A stretch of 64,000 nucleotides of DNA from Saxidomus purpurata. Lineage: Eukaryota > Mollusca > Bivalvia > Venerida > Veneridae. The stretch lies in contig JAFMSR010000014.1 in NCBI GenBank assembly GCA_022818135.1, forward strand, positions 34,839,433 to 34,903,432. Direction: 5' to 3'. The notes beneath the pieces were generated by a model that saw nothing but the letters and a program-made list of their open reading frames with translations, ran no database searches and was not told where the DNA came from. Positions 31,380 through 43,290 of this stretch are shown here, piece after piece. The translations under genes and the position numbers were made by a program. Position 1 is the stretch's first letter, and each line of letters starts with the position of its first letter.

Positions 31380-31755
31380 TATCCCCTGCCAAAGGTGGAG
31401 GAATATTGTTTTGGTTTTGTCTAGCCATCCGGAGCCATAGAACCAATGGATGGAATTTCATGAAACTTAAAATAAGTATACAATAGCATAATGCTGCAGG
31501 GCATGTGCAAATTTTGTCAAAATTGGAATAAGTTATTGGCATGAAAATTGGTATGTTGGTCAAGGTCAGTGTTACTTAAAATAGAAAAATTGTTTCCGGC
31601 CAATAACTTGAGGTTGGAATGAGGTATTGCGGTAATATTGGTATGTAGGTAGCTTATATTTAGATGTAGCCTTTGATTGCATTTTGAGTCTCTAGGGTCC
31701 TAGGCTGGTTATATTTTGAAAATCTGGTTTCATGGCATTGCCATATTTCTTGTTT
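31380..31755 (+). repeat. CCCCTGCCAAAGGTGGAGG-headed repeat
   Basis: Head ATCCCCTGCCAAAGGTGGAG, then GAATATTGTTTTGG and GTCTAGCCATCCGGAGCC. Tail GGCATTGCCATATTTCTTG, TTT. Same head-leader-tail plan as the other families, but with little tandem body. Confidence 0.55.
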
Positions 31756-31789
31756 AAAACTATTAATGTTATTTATCATAGTATATAGG

Positions 31790-32705
31790 AATAAGATTGT
31801 CAGTTGGGTTGTTGATTTTTGTGTCCACTCCATATTTACTAAACCCTTAAAGGATTTTCATGAAACATTGGTCAAATTTTCATCAAGATGACGTACAGTG
31901 CCGATGTTCCAACCATGTCATGCCAGTATCAAGGTCACACTTAAGGGGTCATTGGTTTTTCATTTCCACTCAAAATCTTCTGAACCTCTTACAGAATTTT
32001 GATTAAAATTTGGTAAAAATGTTCATCTCATCTAGACAATGTGCAGAACTCGGATTCCAACATAGTCAACTCAAGGTCAAGGTCACATACAGGAGTCATT
32101 AGATTTTCAAGCTCGCTGAATATCTCCTGAACCCCTTGAAGCATTTCATGAAAGTTCAGTTGAATGTTCATCTCGTTGAGATGACTTGCAGAACTTGTGT
32201 TTTAACCCACAATCAGCTCGAAGTCAAGGTCACGTTATGGGTCATTCATTTTTGTGTCCACTGGATATCTTTTAAACCCCTTGAAGGATTTTAATAAAAC
32301 TCGGTACAATTGTTCATCTACCAATGTTATGTCCAATTTCTGTTCTAACCTTGCAGCTTAATGTCAAGGTCACACACAGGAGTCAAAGGTCATGATACTG
32401 TTTTTCCTATACCTTTGAAAGTTTGGTCAATATGTTACCTCACAGAGATGATCATGGTCAAGGTCACATTTAGGTGTCAAAGGTCATGAGACTATACCTT
32501 CTTAACCCTTTGAAAGATTTAAATAAATCTTACGTCAAATGTTCAGATTATTAATATTACATGCAAGAAATGTGTCTTACTGCGCCAGCTTAAAGTCAAG
32601 GCCATGGTTAAGTGTCAAAGGTGATTTGGTTAAACTCACAAGCCTTTTGAAGGATTTTCATGGAACATGGGGTCAAATGTTTACTATATCAAAATAATGA
32701 GCATG
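31790..32705 (+). repeat. CTCCATATCT...AAACCCCTTGAAGGATTTT array
   Basis: About six units of 130-155 bp with TGTCCACTCCATAT, AACCCCTTGAAGGATTTT and CTCAAGGTCAAGGTCACA. Units vary in length by indels. Lies in the probable 3' region of the coiled-coil gene. Confidence 0.65.
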
Positions 32706-33139
32706 ATGCATATCTTGGTTATTTAACCAAATCATATAATTATTGAGGTAATGGTAATAAGAAATGTCATTTCTTGTGACAAGGCGCATTCATATGTTTT
32801 TGTTAAAACTTAGGCAATGTTCATTTTTCAAGTAGAATAAATCAGTGACTAATGTCTTCTTTTAAATTATGATTGTCACTTTGAAAGGGAAATAGCACTT
32901 AAAATTACTATGCTTGTACTATAAATGTACAACATATATTATGACCTAAAGTGGTATATTAATTCAACATATAAGTGCATTCATAATATACTACAAAATT
33001 AAGCAATTATCAGGTCAATCTCGTCTGTGATGTTGAACTCGTGCAGAGCATATTTCTTGTGTTCTCAAATGGTATAAATGTCAATCATTGCAGTATGATA
33101 TTGCAAGTGCTTGTTATTTCATAGTGTATAATAATTATT

Positions 33140-33785
33140 GCTGTACAGATTTTTGTCTGTCATCTGTTCGCCTGACTGTCTGTCCGTAAACTTTTCCTTG
33201 GTAACACTCTACAGATCACAGTTTTCATCTGACTTTCATGAAACTTGCTCAGAAGGTTGCCTGCATGCTCTAGATGATTCCTATCATTTATGGGGTCAGT
33301 TGGTCAAAGGTCAAGGTGACTGGAACTTTGGAAATCTTTTCCACTCAATACCCCTACAGTTTTTTGGGTCAGTGGGTCAAAGGTCATAGTCACAGTGACC
33401 TGTGTTAGATTTTCCTTTGTAGGTCACAATTTTCATTTGTTTTTCATCAAACGTTCTCAGATGCAATGTTGCAGGCAACCTGAAGGTGATCCCTATAGTT
33501 TTGAGGGTCAGTAGGTCAAAGATCATGGCCACAGTGACCATGAACTTTGAAAATCACATCAGGATAATATCTTGAGATCTACATCACTGATTTGACTTAC
33601 TGAGAAGACAATGCCTTGATAACACTGTACATGTTACAATTTTCATTTGACTTTTATGAAACTTGCACAGATTTAAAAACCATTTCTGCTCAATATTTTA
33701 AGATCTAATTATCAACAACAGTCTTCAAACTTCGTACGATGATTGGTCTTACTGAGCGATACTGGCCCTTATGGGCTTCTTGTTA
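33140..33785 (+). repeat. GATAACACTCTACAGRTCACA repeat with hairpin tail
   Basis: Leader CTGTCATCTGTTCGCCTGAC, CTGTCTGTCCGTAAAC. Units with GTAACACTCTACAGATCAC, CATGAAACTTGCTCAG and GGTCAAAGGTCAAGGTGAC. Tail ACTGAGCGATACTGGCCC, TTATGGGC, TTCTTGTT: a weakened form of the shared hairpin tail. Confidence 0.65.
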
Positions 33786-34705
33786 GTATATAACACGACT
33801 CACAGCTGTCCCCAGATTCATTGGTTAGGTTAGCCTCATATGTAAATATCCATGTATACGTCCAGTATGATTTGCTAAGGTTACAGTGCATTTGTTTTTT
33901 TGTAGCACATACAATTTCTGACATGTTTCAAAACACCGCTTTCCTATTAGCAGATCCACGCAATAATGAATGCCACCTAAGTGCTAGATATATGAAGAGT
34001 GATTGCAACTTCTTAAGCTCTTACTTCTTAAATAATTTTGATAAAAGTTAATCCAAAATGCATTTTGTTTTTCAGAATGTAAGTACTGAAAAATGTTTCA
34101 TATACTTATCATTCATGTAAAGAAAACCAAACTGCTTTGATATTTGTTTTGGAAATGTTGCCCGGATACATTCTTATTTGCATTTGTCAAGGTACATTTT
34201 ATGCAACTATATTTAGGAATCCGTGTTTTGTCCCTAAATGGACCTTTTAACAGTAGATTCAAGACATTTGTATCATAAGTTTTGCTTATTTAAAACAATT
34301 TTAGTGTTTACATGGCTGACATTTTTCAGTTTGGATAATGCTATAAGCTTAAAAGGTTGTATAAAGTTGTATTTTTAATGATAACACAAAAAATGCGCAA
34401 AATGGAATTTATTGCATACATGTAGACTATATGTATGTATAAGGTTATTTTGAGGGTACACGTAAGTTTAGAAACTAATGTATAATATTTTCTTGTAAAT
34501 GTTTGAAAACATATGTTGCTCATTTTGTCAAGTTGCTCATTATTGATTAAATGTAACTTTCATTGTTATTTTTGATTCCTGAATATGAAGCACCAGGAGT
34601 TCTTTACGTGTAAATAAATTGATTTGTAACTGTTACAGTGCTTTTAAAATAGAAAGTACATTCTTCCACTTATGTAAATCTCAGAATGCTTTATCCGACT
34701 AATTA

Positions 34706-36260
34706 GGCCACACCAATTTGATTAATAGTTCGTCGGATTTTCCGCTACTTCAAAATCCTAAAGTGGAAAATAAAAAAAAAAAGACCCCGCCGCATGTCCG
34801 TCAGAAATCAAATTTTATTTTTTGCGCAGCGCTAAAAATTGTCGCTAATTTCAGGTACTTTCGGTTCATTTTAAACTCTTTTTGTTACAAGTGTCTCAAA
34901 TTCAAGCGTTCGCGTAACAACACTATTTCCGGTAGCTCGGTTGTTGATAGCGGCATCGTAATTAAAACGTTTTAGGCGTCGGGAAGTTTCGAAAAACATC
35001 AAAATACAAACATATTTCTATTTTTTATTGATAAAAGTCACGACCCGAATGTGGACTACGCGAAACACTGTCCAGACAAATGGTCACCGTGATCGGACAC
35101 TCTAATTAGGTCGACGGGTGATTCTGGGGGACATTTGGATGACCAACTTTGCGTGGACACGATGGCTGGGCGTCGCGGTGATGGGTGACAATTGGAAAAA
35201 AAAACACGTGTACTCTACCTACATCAACAGACAAGAGTACATAACTCTGTGAAGGTTTTCGACAGAATTATGCCCCTTTTTTGACTTGGAAAATACATTG
35301 AATATGGGTAAAATCCACTTGTTAACTTAATCCTTTAAAGTATTGCTGCGAATCTTGGAATACTTGTTTTAAATCAATACACCAATCTATAGGCAAGAGA
35401 AGGTAACTCTGTCAGACTTTTTTTTAATTAAGGCCCTTTATCGACTTAGAACCTCGTTTAAGTTTGTTTTACCAGTCAACTTTTAACTTAACTGTTTGAG
35501 ATATTACTTAGAAAGTTGGAATACTTATTTACCATCATGATCTCCAAACATATATAGGCAGGAGAAGGTTACTGTGCATAGGATTTCATTTGAATTATGG
35601 CCCTTTTCGCCTTAAAAACTCAGTTAAAATTTTCATTCTTGTCCACTTGTTGACTTGACCGTTTGAGAGATTACTTTGAAAGTTGGAATACTTATGACAC
35701 TTAGCTGTAAGCAAGGGAAGATAACTCTGTGAACATGTTTCTTGATTTGTACTTAAAATTCCTAGTTGACGTCTTGTGTGCAACTACTTAATTAATTTAA
35801 AAATGTAGTAAACAATTAAGTTTGAAAACTCTTGGCTTACTATCGTGCTACTTGTGACCCTTGTTTATACAGATCCTTTAGATTTTTGTACTGCGAACAT
35901 TTTGTTTTAATGGCAAGCACTACTGACACCTCTTGTTATAATTACATACAAAGATAGGATATAATTATGTGATTTATTTCAGACATGTATGGGACCTTCT
36001 AATTTTGAGAAGTAAAAAAGGTCAAAACATCAAATTAAAAAAGTGCCCGCCGCATGTGAAATTTAAAAAAGTAAATAAAGAATATTTTAAAAAGTGCCCG
36101 CGCATGTGAAATTTCGAAAAGTAAATAAAAAAAATAAAAAAGTACTACTCGCCTGTGAAAATTTGAGAAGTAAAAAATAAAATAAAAATAAAAATTTCGC
36201 TCGCCCGCCCCATTTTTTTAGAGAAAAATCCGAAGAACTATTAATCAAATTGGTGTGGCC
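34706..36260. mobile_element. 1555-bp PIF/Harbinger-like non-autonomous element
   Basis: TIRs begin GGCCACACCAATTTGATTAA, TAGTTC on both ends, near-identical over about 35 bp (one mismatch, then TCGGATTTT). Flanked by TTA on both sides (34703-34705, 36261-36263), the three-base target duplication of PIF/Harbinger elements. No transposase frame. It encloses a copy of the ACAAGAGTACATAACTCTG repeat (about 35.20-35.94 kb) and an AAGTGCCCGC(CG)CATGTGAA near-tandem block (36.03-36.20 kb). Confidence 0.75.
35200..35940 (+). repeat. GGGGAGC/CTCGCCTCG family body nested in the 34706-36260 element
   Basis: Shows CAGACAAGAGTACATAACTC, TTGGAATACTT, AGGCAGGAGAAGGTTACTG and a tail CTGACACCTCTTGTTATA. Parallel to 20.9-21.55 kb. 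The head is missing, so it was truncated or captured. Confidence 0.6.
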
Positions 36261-37517
36261 TTAAGCCCTCCTATAATTTGCTTTCTTTTGCTAGTATTGG
36301 GTGATATATTTGTTTGATGCAGATACAAGTGAACATGGGTACCAAACCCTAGCTTTTTTACGAATAAACCCCTTGGTTCTTTTACATGTCCGATGTATAG
36401 TTCCGATACATGGTACAGGGACAATAATATTTCACCAGTAACGTCCTTTAGAAATACTCACAGCAATCAACAGCCAAATTTCATCCAATGACATTTCACC
36501 GTGTTCTAAATATGAAATTTATGCCTCAAAATATGTTTTTCCAGTAGCTTTGAATGGTCTTTGAACTGCTATGGAACTCCAGTAAGGAATACAGGACCAT
36601 CATGGCCCTCTTGCTCTTCTTTAGCCTGGAAAATACAGACTATAAATGTATCGCCCAGTTTTGCTGTTATTTACATAACACATTTTTAAAAAAATTGTAT
36701 TGGTGACTCAGCCTTTACTCTATGAACTGCTGACATTTTCTGATAAGGAAATTATTCATCTGTATAATTGTCAAGGTTAACATGTAAAATTACGTGTTTC
36801 TTATATAATATTGGAATGCAGCTGTTCATTTATTGTATTTGTTTCCTCATGTTCGATCAGTTACTGTATAGTCTCAATGTTTCTTAGTCATTTTTCAGTA
36901 GCGTCTATACATACTGTGATATCATCGATCTTTTACATTTTGTAGAATTCAGTCTTTGTGTATAACTTCCTATTTATTTAATTATTATAATTGTGTTAAT
37001 TTCTACATTGTATGTTATTTTTATCTCATACATGGTACAGTGTACAATCTTGTATTTTTTCTGTGATAAATTTTGTGATGATGATGATGATGTTATTTTA
37101 TGTCTACATCTTTTATAATACATTTCATATATATAGAGATACAGGTAATAGGTGGAACTTGTGATAACTGTTTAAAAAAAGTAAAGAAAATAAAAGACTT
37201 AAGGAAAAATAAAGGTAGATCTAATTTTCCTATGGAATGTGATCAAAGAACATCCTATTGACAAGAAGTGATTATAAACCCTCCCCATTCCACCGACTAT
37301 TTCAATTCATTCAACTGATCATACATACTATATGAAAAGGTGTCTTTTAGTGTCTGTGTTCTATTTTCATTGTACTGCTAATATTTGACTTATGTTTTAC
37401 CTTTCTGCCATTACTCTGTATTTAATTTATTTAATAATAAGGGAAAAAAGAAATATAAGGTAGTTAAATTATCATTTTATATCTGATTTGAAATTTACAT
37501 GTGATTTGCACTGGAAA

Positions 37518-37646
37518 CAGTTGAACCTGTGTTATATGTCACCTATATTAAGTAGCCACATGTCTTTAGCAGCCAGTCTGATAAATGAATCAATATTTTT
37601 ATATTACATAATATGTTAACTGGACTTTTTGGCATGGGTTTAACTG
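37518..37646. mobile_element. Short MITE with CAGTTGAACCTG ends
   Basis: Left CAGTTGAACCTGTGTTATAT and inverted right CAGTTAAACCCATGCC. Body has AAGTAGCCACATGTCTTTAG. Flanking TA not preserved. Confidence 0.45.
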
Positions 37647-38224
37647 TTGTCCTTATTTTCGTCAAAATCAGTTTTAGTTTTAGAAAATCAGTAAACATGT
37701 ATATATCACTTAACAAGATATTTTAGTAGTTTAAATCAAACTTGTACACTAGACAATACACAGATGAGATTAAACTATGAAAACATTTGTCTGTATTCTT
37801 GTGTATTTTCCATCAATTTGATAGAACTTTTTACCTCTATATACCAGTATAGGGAATGGTTTTGGGAATATTTTGACTGAAAGATATAACTTGGCCTTCT
37901 GATAATGTCACTTTTCTAATTAAGTGATAGATCAGTTTTTAATGTGTACCCTGCTCCAGGCAAGTTGCTATGCTGTTGAACAAGTGTAGGTCATTTATCA
38001 AGTGAAACTGCCAAGACCCCTATTCACTCTAAAACAATGTTGACATTTGCCTTTCTTTTGTATTCAAGTCATTTCTTCATGAAAAATAGTTGTCAGAAAG
38101 CCTTTCTTATCTTACGCAATATTATTGAAAAAAATACTGCCTATATAATTTTTCTAACAGTCCTGTTTCTATTGTAGTGTACACAGTATGCATATATTTT
38201 AAGGAAATCTGCCATGTCACAAGC

Positions 38225-38480
38225 TCTTTTTCACCAGCATGAAATGCTCAAATTTTCAAAGGTAAGCTATTGTGTGCTAACTTAAGAGGATTAGGCCCAG
38301 TTTTAATGAAATTTGTTCCGAGTTTTTGCCATTATAATTTCTAGGTCAAGAGACTCAAGACTGAAAATGGGTCACCTGGGATTAAAAACTATCTCACATT
38401 CTGTACACATTGGGTCATAAACTTATAGGTCAATGTGCTCAGGTGAGCAATAGGTAAGGCCATCTTGGCCTTCTTGTCTG
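38225..38480 (+). repeat. Short copy of the AGCTCACC...GGTGAGC family
   Basis: Decayed head TTTTTCACCAGCATGAAATG, CTCAAATTTTCAAAGGTAAG. One unit with GGGTCACCTGGGATTAAAAA. Tail CTCAGGTGAGCAATAGGTAA, GGCCATCTTGGCC, TTCTTGT. Shows head and tail with almost no tandem core. Confidence 0.55.
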
Positions 38481-39129
38481 TATTCTTTCCCATTACATGT
38501 ATTGCACCACATCCTCATACATCAGTGGTTTGCCAGAACATGCAGTATTTTAAGATCTACACATGGTGTTAAAACAACCATACTGACTGAAATAAGTATA
38601 ATCTAGATCTACATAGATCTAATTTAAAGAATCTACATCAAATTGAGATGTGAATGAAGTATCTATTCTCAAATGCCCTCCTGACTATTTCTATATTGTA
38701 TTTCTGAATACTAAATCTAGATCTATGTACAAGTAAAGGGACACAATCATGCAATAATGTTAAAGAGTAAGATACAGAGGTCGTATTTGATGAATGTAAA
38801 TTCTAACTGACCAATTTATAGCAGAATCGTAACTGTTAATAGATCTATGTTCAGTATTTAAGATGTGTTTAATCCGGGACGAATATATACTATCATTATT
38901 GCTCCAGGTTTAATAAAAAATTCTGACAATTTAAAAAAAATCTCCAGAACGACGTGTGCCCTCCTGTACAAGTTTTTTAACGAAGATGAAAAAGAGGATG
39001 CTTTATATTACCGGGGGTCTTATTACGATCCCTGCTATTAAGAAAGTACTACGTTTACTTTACAAGCATTGTAAGGAATAGATCAACTAGAATCTAGATC
39101 TATCCATGTTAAAATTTTGTAACAAATAT

Positions 39130-39358
39130 TGCAACGACGAAATGAAGACCGTCTCGGTAACCTAGTGGGTTCGCTTCCCGGCCACGTCATACCAAATAGA
39201 TCTAGATCTACGTAAAAAATGGTAAATCTCCCTTGCTGCCAAGCTCAGCATTTAAAGGGAAACATATCCTCAGGGCGATGGATACCATCAGGAATGAGGT
39301 GCTGAGAGTGATTAATAATAGTTGTAACTTGCTTCACAATCGACCTTAAATAAGTTAG
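39130..39358 (+). repeat. tRNA-derived SINE copy upstream of the putative promoter
   Basis: Box-B-like GTGGGTTCGCTTCCCGGCC, tail GTGCTGAGAGTGATTAATAA and TTGCTTCACAATCGACC. The tail matches that of the 54.46-54.66 kb copy (GAGAGTGATTAATGTAAATT, GTTTCGCAATC). It ends about 70 bp before the E2F-like site. Confidence 0.55.
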
Positions 39359-39427
39359 TATAAACTAAATGAAGTTCGTCGCGCAGCACACGTTGTCTAC
39401 TAAAGTGTGATGCACGGGATGTTGGTA

Positions 39428-39490
39428 AATTCCCGCGCTGTAATCCGATTGGCTAGAAAAGACTCTTAATAAATTCGTCACTTCCGTCAA
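39428..39490 (+). promoter_or_regulatory. Putative promoter of a second gene
   Basis: Within 60 bp lie an E2F-like site (ATTCCCGCGC, 39429-39438), an inverted CCAAT box (GATTGG, 39447-39452) and an ETS-like site (CACTTCCG, from 39479). They stand just before a strong splice donor. The stretch is more GC-rich than its surroundings. A TSS near 39490 is inferred. There is no TATA box; TTAATAAA at 39466 is poorly placed. Confidence 0.45.
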
Positions 39491-39520
39491 CATTTTTAGC
39501 CGCAAGAAATTCCATCAAAG
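39490..39520 (+). other. Putative non-coding first exon of the second gene
   Basis: The sequence between the ETS-like site and the donor CAAAG|GTAAGAA (GT at 39521) has no ATG. The start is a guess; the donor is well formed. It pairs naturally with the acceptor at 53597 across a 14-kb intron, but no transcript evidence is available here. Confidence 0.4.
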
Positions 39521-40657
39521 GTAAGAATGAACAGATGTTTATCCACGTTTTTACGCGTATTGTGTGTCCCCATTGAATGGCATGCATGTATCTGACTTAA
39601 CTAGCCTATAGATGAAAGCATGATATGGTATGAGATTATTTCAGCAAGTAGCACGGTATGTTTGCAAACACATTTTATGTTACTATATTTAGTAAGCCAA
39701 TTTTCGTCCTCATAAAGTTCGTACCTAAATTAATTTTGTTGTAGTATGCATTAATGTCGATATTAAACATGTAACAAAGTGTAATTCTTTTGGTCTAAGA
39801 ATGTTTTTGAGACCCTTGCCTGTGAAAGCTATACATACCACCAGTGCTCTAAGAGGAACACCAGTCTGTTTCAAAACCAATTAGATCTACACCCGGTAGT
39901 ATATATATCGGTATATATGTGGTATTTACCAGTATTATACTGTATAGGCCACTTTTACCATCAGATCTAATAAAAAGAAATGAATATGGGTAGATCATAA
40001 TTTATGCATGTTAAGGTGCATAATAAGTGTTTGAAATGGTCCCCAACATGAATTTTGACCTTCACAATTTCATACCTTATTAGCAAAATAGCCATAGCCA
40101 ACCTATATAACATCAGGAATGTAGAATCAACGGGTGTATATTCTATGTTCCTGATAACATATAATGCACCACAATGCTCAGAAGGAGCAATAGTAGCTTA
40201 CTGCAGCGAATGTTTAGAAACGTTGTTTGTGCTTTAAAGCTTCAACTGCCATTCTCAACAATTTGATGAATGAAATATTAATAAGAGGCTATTTTGTTTA
40301 TAAAGTATAAAAAATTAAAAGGACAAAATTCATGTTGGGAGCATTTCAAACACTTAACATGAACCATATCAAAGCCATAATTATGGGCCTTGGACGGTCC
40401 ACTTTTTTGACCGAGCATACTTAACAGCCATAGGTCTAATTTCTTTAGTGAGTTGATCGAAGGTGATGACATGCTAATGCAATTAGTGATTTAATACCCT
40501 GAGAGTGTGATCCAGTTAGACAGTATTTTCACAAAACCACCCTAGCAAGTGAAAACAACTTCTTTGATTTTGTTTTACATGTATAGCTTTATCTCTAAAT
40601 TTTGGTAGTCGCTAGGTAGCAGATGGACTTTAGGTGTAGGTAGCCTGCATTATATTT

Positions 40658-40985
40658 ATGCCCCCCTTCGAAGAAGGAGGGGTATATTGTTTTGCTGATG
40701 TCGGTCTGTCCGTCCAACTACAAAGTTGTTTCTAGATGATAACTTGACAACGCTTCATCCTACCATCTTGAAACTTGATGTGCAGGTTGGTCACTTGATT
40801 TCACATAGGCTTATACAGGGAAAACTTAAAAAAAAAAACAAGGCCTACAGGCAGATAAAAGACATTTGAAATGTTACTTAGCATTGTGTAGTGGACCTCT
40901 ACGATTTATGTTAGAATCATGACCCCTTTTATTATAGCCAATGGTAGTCAGGTGAGCGATATAGGGCCATAATGGCCCTCTTGTT
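40658..40985 (+). repeat. Chimeric repeat: GCCCCCCTTC head, CCACAAGGCC-family tail
   Basis: The head CCCCCCTTCGAAGAAGGAGG matches the 20.26-kb family. After about 140 bp it switches to ACAAGGCCTA-type body and ends TATAGCCAATGGTAGTCAGG, TGAGCGATATA, hairpin GGGCCATAATGGCCC, TCTTGTTT, the tail of a different family. Confidence 0.6.
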
Positions 40986-41271
40986 TATGAGTTTGTTAGA
41001 GAACAACCATTTTCTCCTGAAATTTTGAATTGTCACAGTTATGATGAAGTTACTTTCAGAAATTGCCATTAAAAAGTATTTTGGTTACCTTAACTTGCAA
41101 GTCAGCAAAGGAAAGTCATTTTATTAACAAAATATTTCAATACACATACCTAAATTGTGAATTTAATCCAATCTACATAATGCCATATTTGTAATTAATA
41201 ACTAGAGAAACTTCAAGGGCAGATAAGTGCAATGTATATGAAGCATAACTCTACTGTGCAACATTTATAGC

Positions 41272-42212
41272 TGACCTGGCACAAGTGCCAGGGTGAGTTA
41301 TTACACCCCCGAAACAAAATTTGGGGGGGTATATAGGACTCACCCGGTGGTTGGTCGGTCGGATGGTTTGTTGCATTTTGCTTGTCCGGAGCATAACTAG
41401 AAAACTACTAGTTTGAATTCAATACAAGTTCATACAATGGTCAAGCACATTGAGAGGAAGTGCAGTGCACAAGAACCATAACTCCATCTTGACTAATTAC
41501 AGAGTTATTGCCCTTTATTAATTTTTCTTGTCCAGAGCATAACTTGAAAACTACTGGTTGGAATTCAATACAACTTCATACAATGGTCAAGTACATTGAG
41601 AGGAAGTGCAGTGTACAAGAACCATAACTCTATCTTGACTCATTAAAGAGTTATTGCCCTTTGTTACTTTTCCTTGTCCGGAGCCTAACTTTAAAACTAG
41701 TAGTTGGAATTCTATACAACTTCATACAATGGTCTAGCACAATGAGAGGAAGTGCAGTGTACAGGAACCATAACTCCATCTTGACTTATTACAGAGTTAT
41801 TGCCCTTTGTTACTTTTCCTTGACCGGAGCATAACTTGAAAACTACTGGTTTGGATTCAATACAACTTCATACAATAATAGTACATTGAGTTGAAGTGCG
41901 AAGCACAGGAACCATAACTCCATCTTGACTCATTAAAGAGTTATTGCCCTTTATTACTTTTCCTTGTCCGGAGCATAACTTGAAAACTACTGGTTGGAAT
42001 TCAATACAACTTCCTACAATGGTAAAGCACAGTGGGAGGAAGTGCAGTGCACAAGAACCATAACTCTATCTTGACTAATTACAGCGTTATTGCCAAGGAC
42101 AATATCTCTATTTTAGTTTTTTCTGCAAGGTATTATGTTACTACGAACTTCCTCAGTTTATAAAGCAGTCTTTCGGGGGTATTAATCACATTTAGTGATA
42201 TCTCTAGTTGTG
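41272..42212 (+). repeat. TTGTCCGGAGCATAACT array, 146-bp units
   Basis: Double head: TAGCTGACCTGGCACAAG, TGCCAGGGTGAG, then CACCCCCGAAACAAAATTTG, GGGGGG. CTTG(T/A)CC(G/A)GAGC landmarks fall at 41381, 41527, 41673, 41819 and 41963 (146, 146, 146, 144). Units contain AGTGCAGTG(C/T)ACA and ACAGAGTTATTGCCCTTT. Tail TTTCGGGGGTATTAATCACA, TTTAGTGATATCTCTAGTT. Confidence 0.75.
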
Positions 42213-42229
42213 ACAGTCCTTAGCATGTC

Positions 42230-42660
42230 TGTCGGCAAGGCCTAGAACTTAGATATTTGGTGAGTGGCAAGTGCTGTCAAGTGGACTGCAAAAAACTACC
42301 TCTACCAATATTGTTCAAATCATGACAACAGGGAGTCACTTGACTTTACATAGGTTTCAGTAGGAAAAGTTTTGAAAATCTTCTTCTCCATAACCACAGG
42401 GCATAGAGCTTATAGATATATCGTATACAGCATTGTCTAGTGGACATTTACCAAGATTGTTAAAATCTTGCCCCTTGGGTCAATATTGGCCCCAGACTTA
42501 TATAAGAAAACCTTAGAAAACCTTTAAAATATCTTCTCCAAAATAACAAGGCATAGAGTTTAGATATTTGGTATGTAGCAAATAGTAGCATTGTCTAGTG
42601 GTCCTCTACCAGGAATGTTCAATCAGGCCCCTGTGGTCACAATACACCATGTCCTCAAAG
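42230..42660 (+). repeat. CCACAAGGCCTAG family body
   Basis: Two to three units with GGCATAGAGCTTA or GCCTAGAACTTA, GATATTTGGT, CATTGTCTAGTGG and TCAAATCATG. Abuts the array at 41.27-42.21 kb without a head. Confidence 0.5.
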
Positions 42661-42714
42661 GGGGATCAAACATTGTTCTAATCATGCCACTGGGGTCAAA
42701 ATGTGACCAGTTAC

Positions 42715-42965
42715 TTCCTCAGATACAAATGAATTTTCTTAGCAACCAGTCACTTCCGTAGCAACTATAGACTTCCCATTGGAAAAAGTGGCTTCCTTAG
42801 CAACCAGTGACTTTCCTAAGCAACCACTGACTTCCCTGGGAACAAGTGACTTCCTTAGTAGCGAGTGACTTCCCTTATGAATAAATGACTTTGTATTCAG
42901 ACTTCCTTAGCAACCTATGACTTCCTCAGCACTAAGTGACTTCCCCTAGAAACCTGTGACTTTTT
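42715..42965 (+). repeat. Degenerate 20-24-bp minisatellite (AGTGACTTCCTTAGCAACC)
   Basis: About ten units of TTAGCAACCAGTGACTTCC with many substitutions and small indels. Confidence 0.6.
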
Positions 42966-43290
42966 GGGGGGAGACATATTGATTTGGTGCTGTACGTCTG
43001 TCACAAAAGTATGTCCGTGCAACTCCTCCTACACACCTGGATGGATTTTACTGAAACTTGGTAGAAATGTTTGGTACTAGGTTTAGTTGTGCATATCGTC
43101 TGCATTTTCCGGTTCAATGATTCTTAGGGGAGTTATTGGCCTTTTTTGTAAACCCTAACCCGAACCCTAGCCGTAAGTTTGTGCACACAACTCTTCTTAT
43201 ACCGCTAGGTGGATTTCAACCAATTTTAACTTCATATGAATGATCAGTGCCAAGCTTAGTTGTACATGTTGTAGGCTTACCCTAACCCTA
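42966..43290 (+). repeat. GGGGGGAGACATATTGATT-headed repeat with CCCTAA stretches
   Basis: Head TTTTGGGGGGAGACATATTG, leader ACGTCTGTCACAAAAGTATG. Two units of about 150 bp, with AACCCTAACCCGAACCCTAG at 43151-43170 and CCCTAACCCTA at 43280-43290. The CCCTAA bits look telomere-like but are only two repeats long. Confidence 0.45.

Larger units (their letters stand above)
30050..34640 (+). other. Probable 3' untranslated or flanking region of the coiled-coil gene
   Basis: The stop codon is at 30049. No AATAAA or ATTAAA is visible in the next 2.4 kb. The first AATAAA outside obvious repeat is at 32836-32841 and a cleaner one is at 34613-34618. The 3' end is therefore unresolved. The stretch contains three repeat blocks (31.38-31.75, 31.79-32.70 and 33.14-33.79 kb) and no supportable gene. 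Confidence 0.35.

Noticed and set aside
43151..43290. Interstitial telomere repeat
   Set aside because: Only two or three imperfect CCCTAA units, within an ordinary dispersed repeat.
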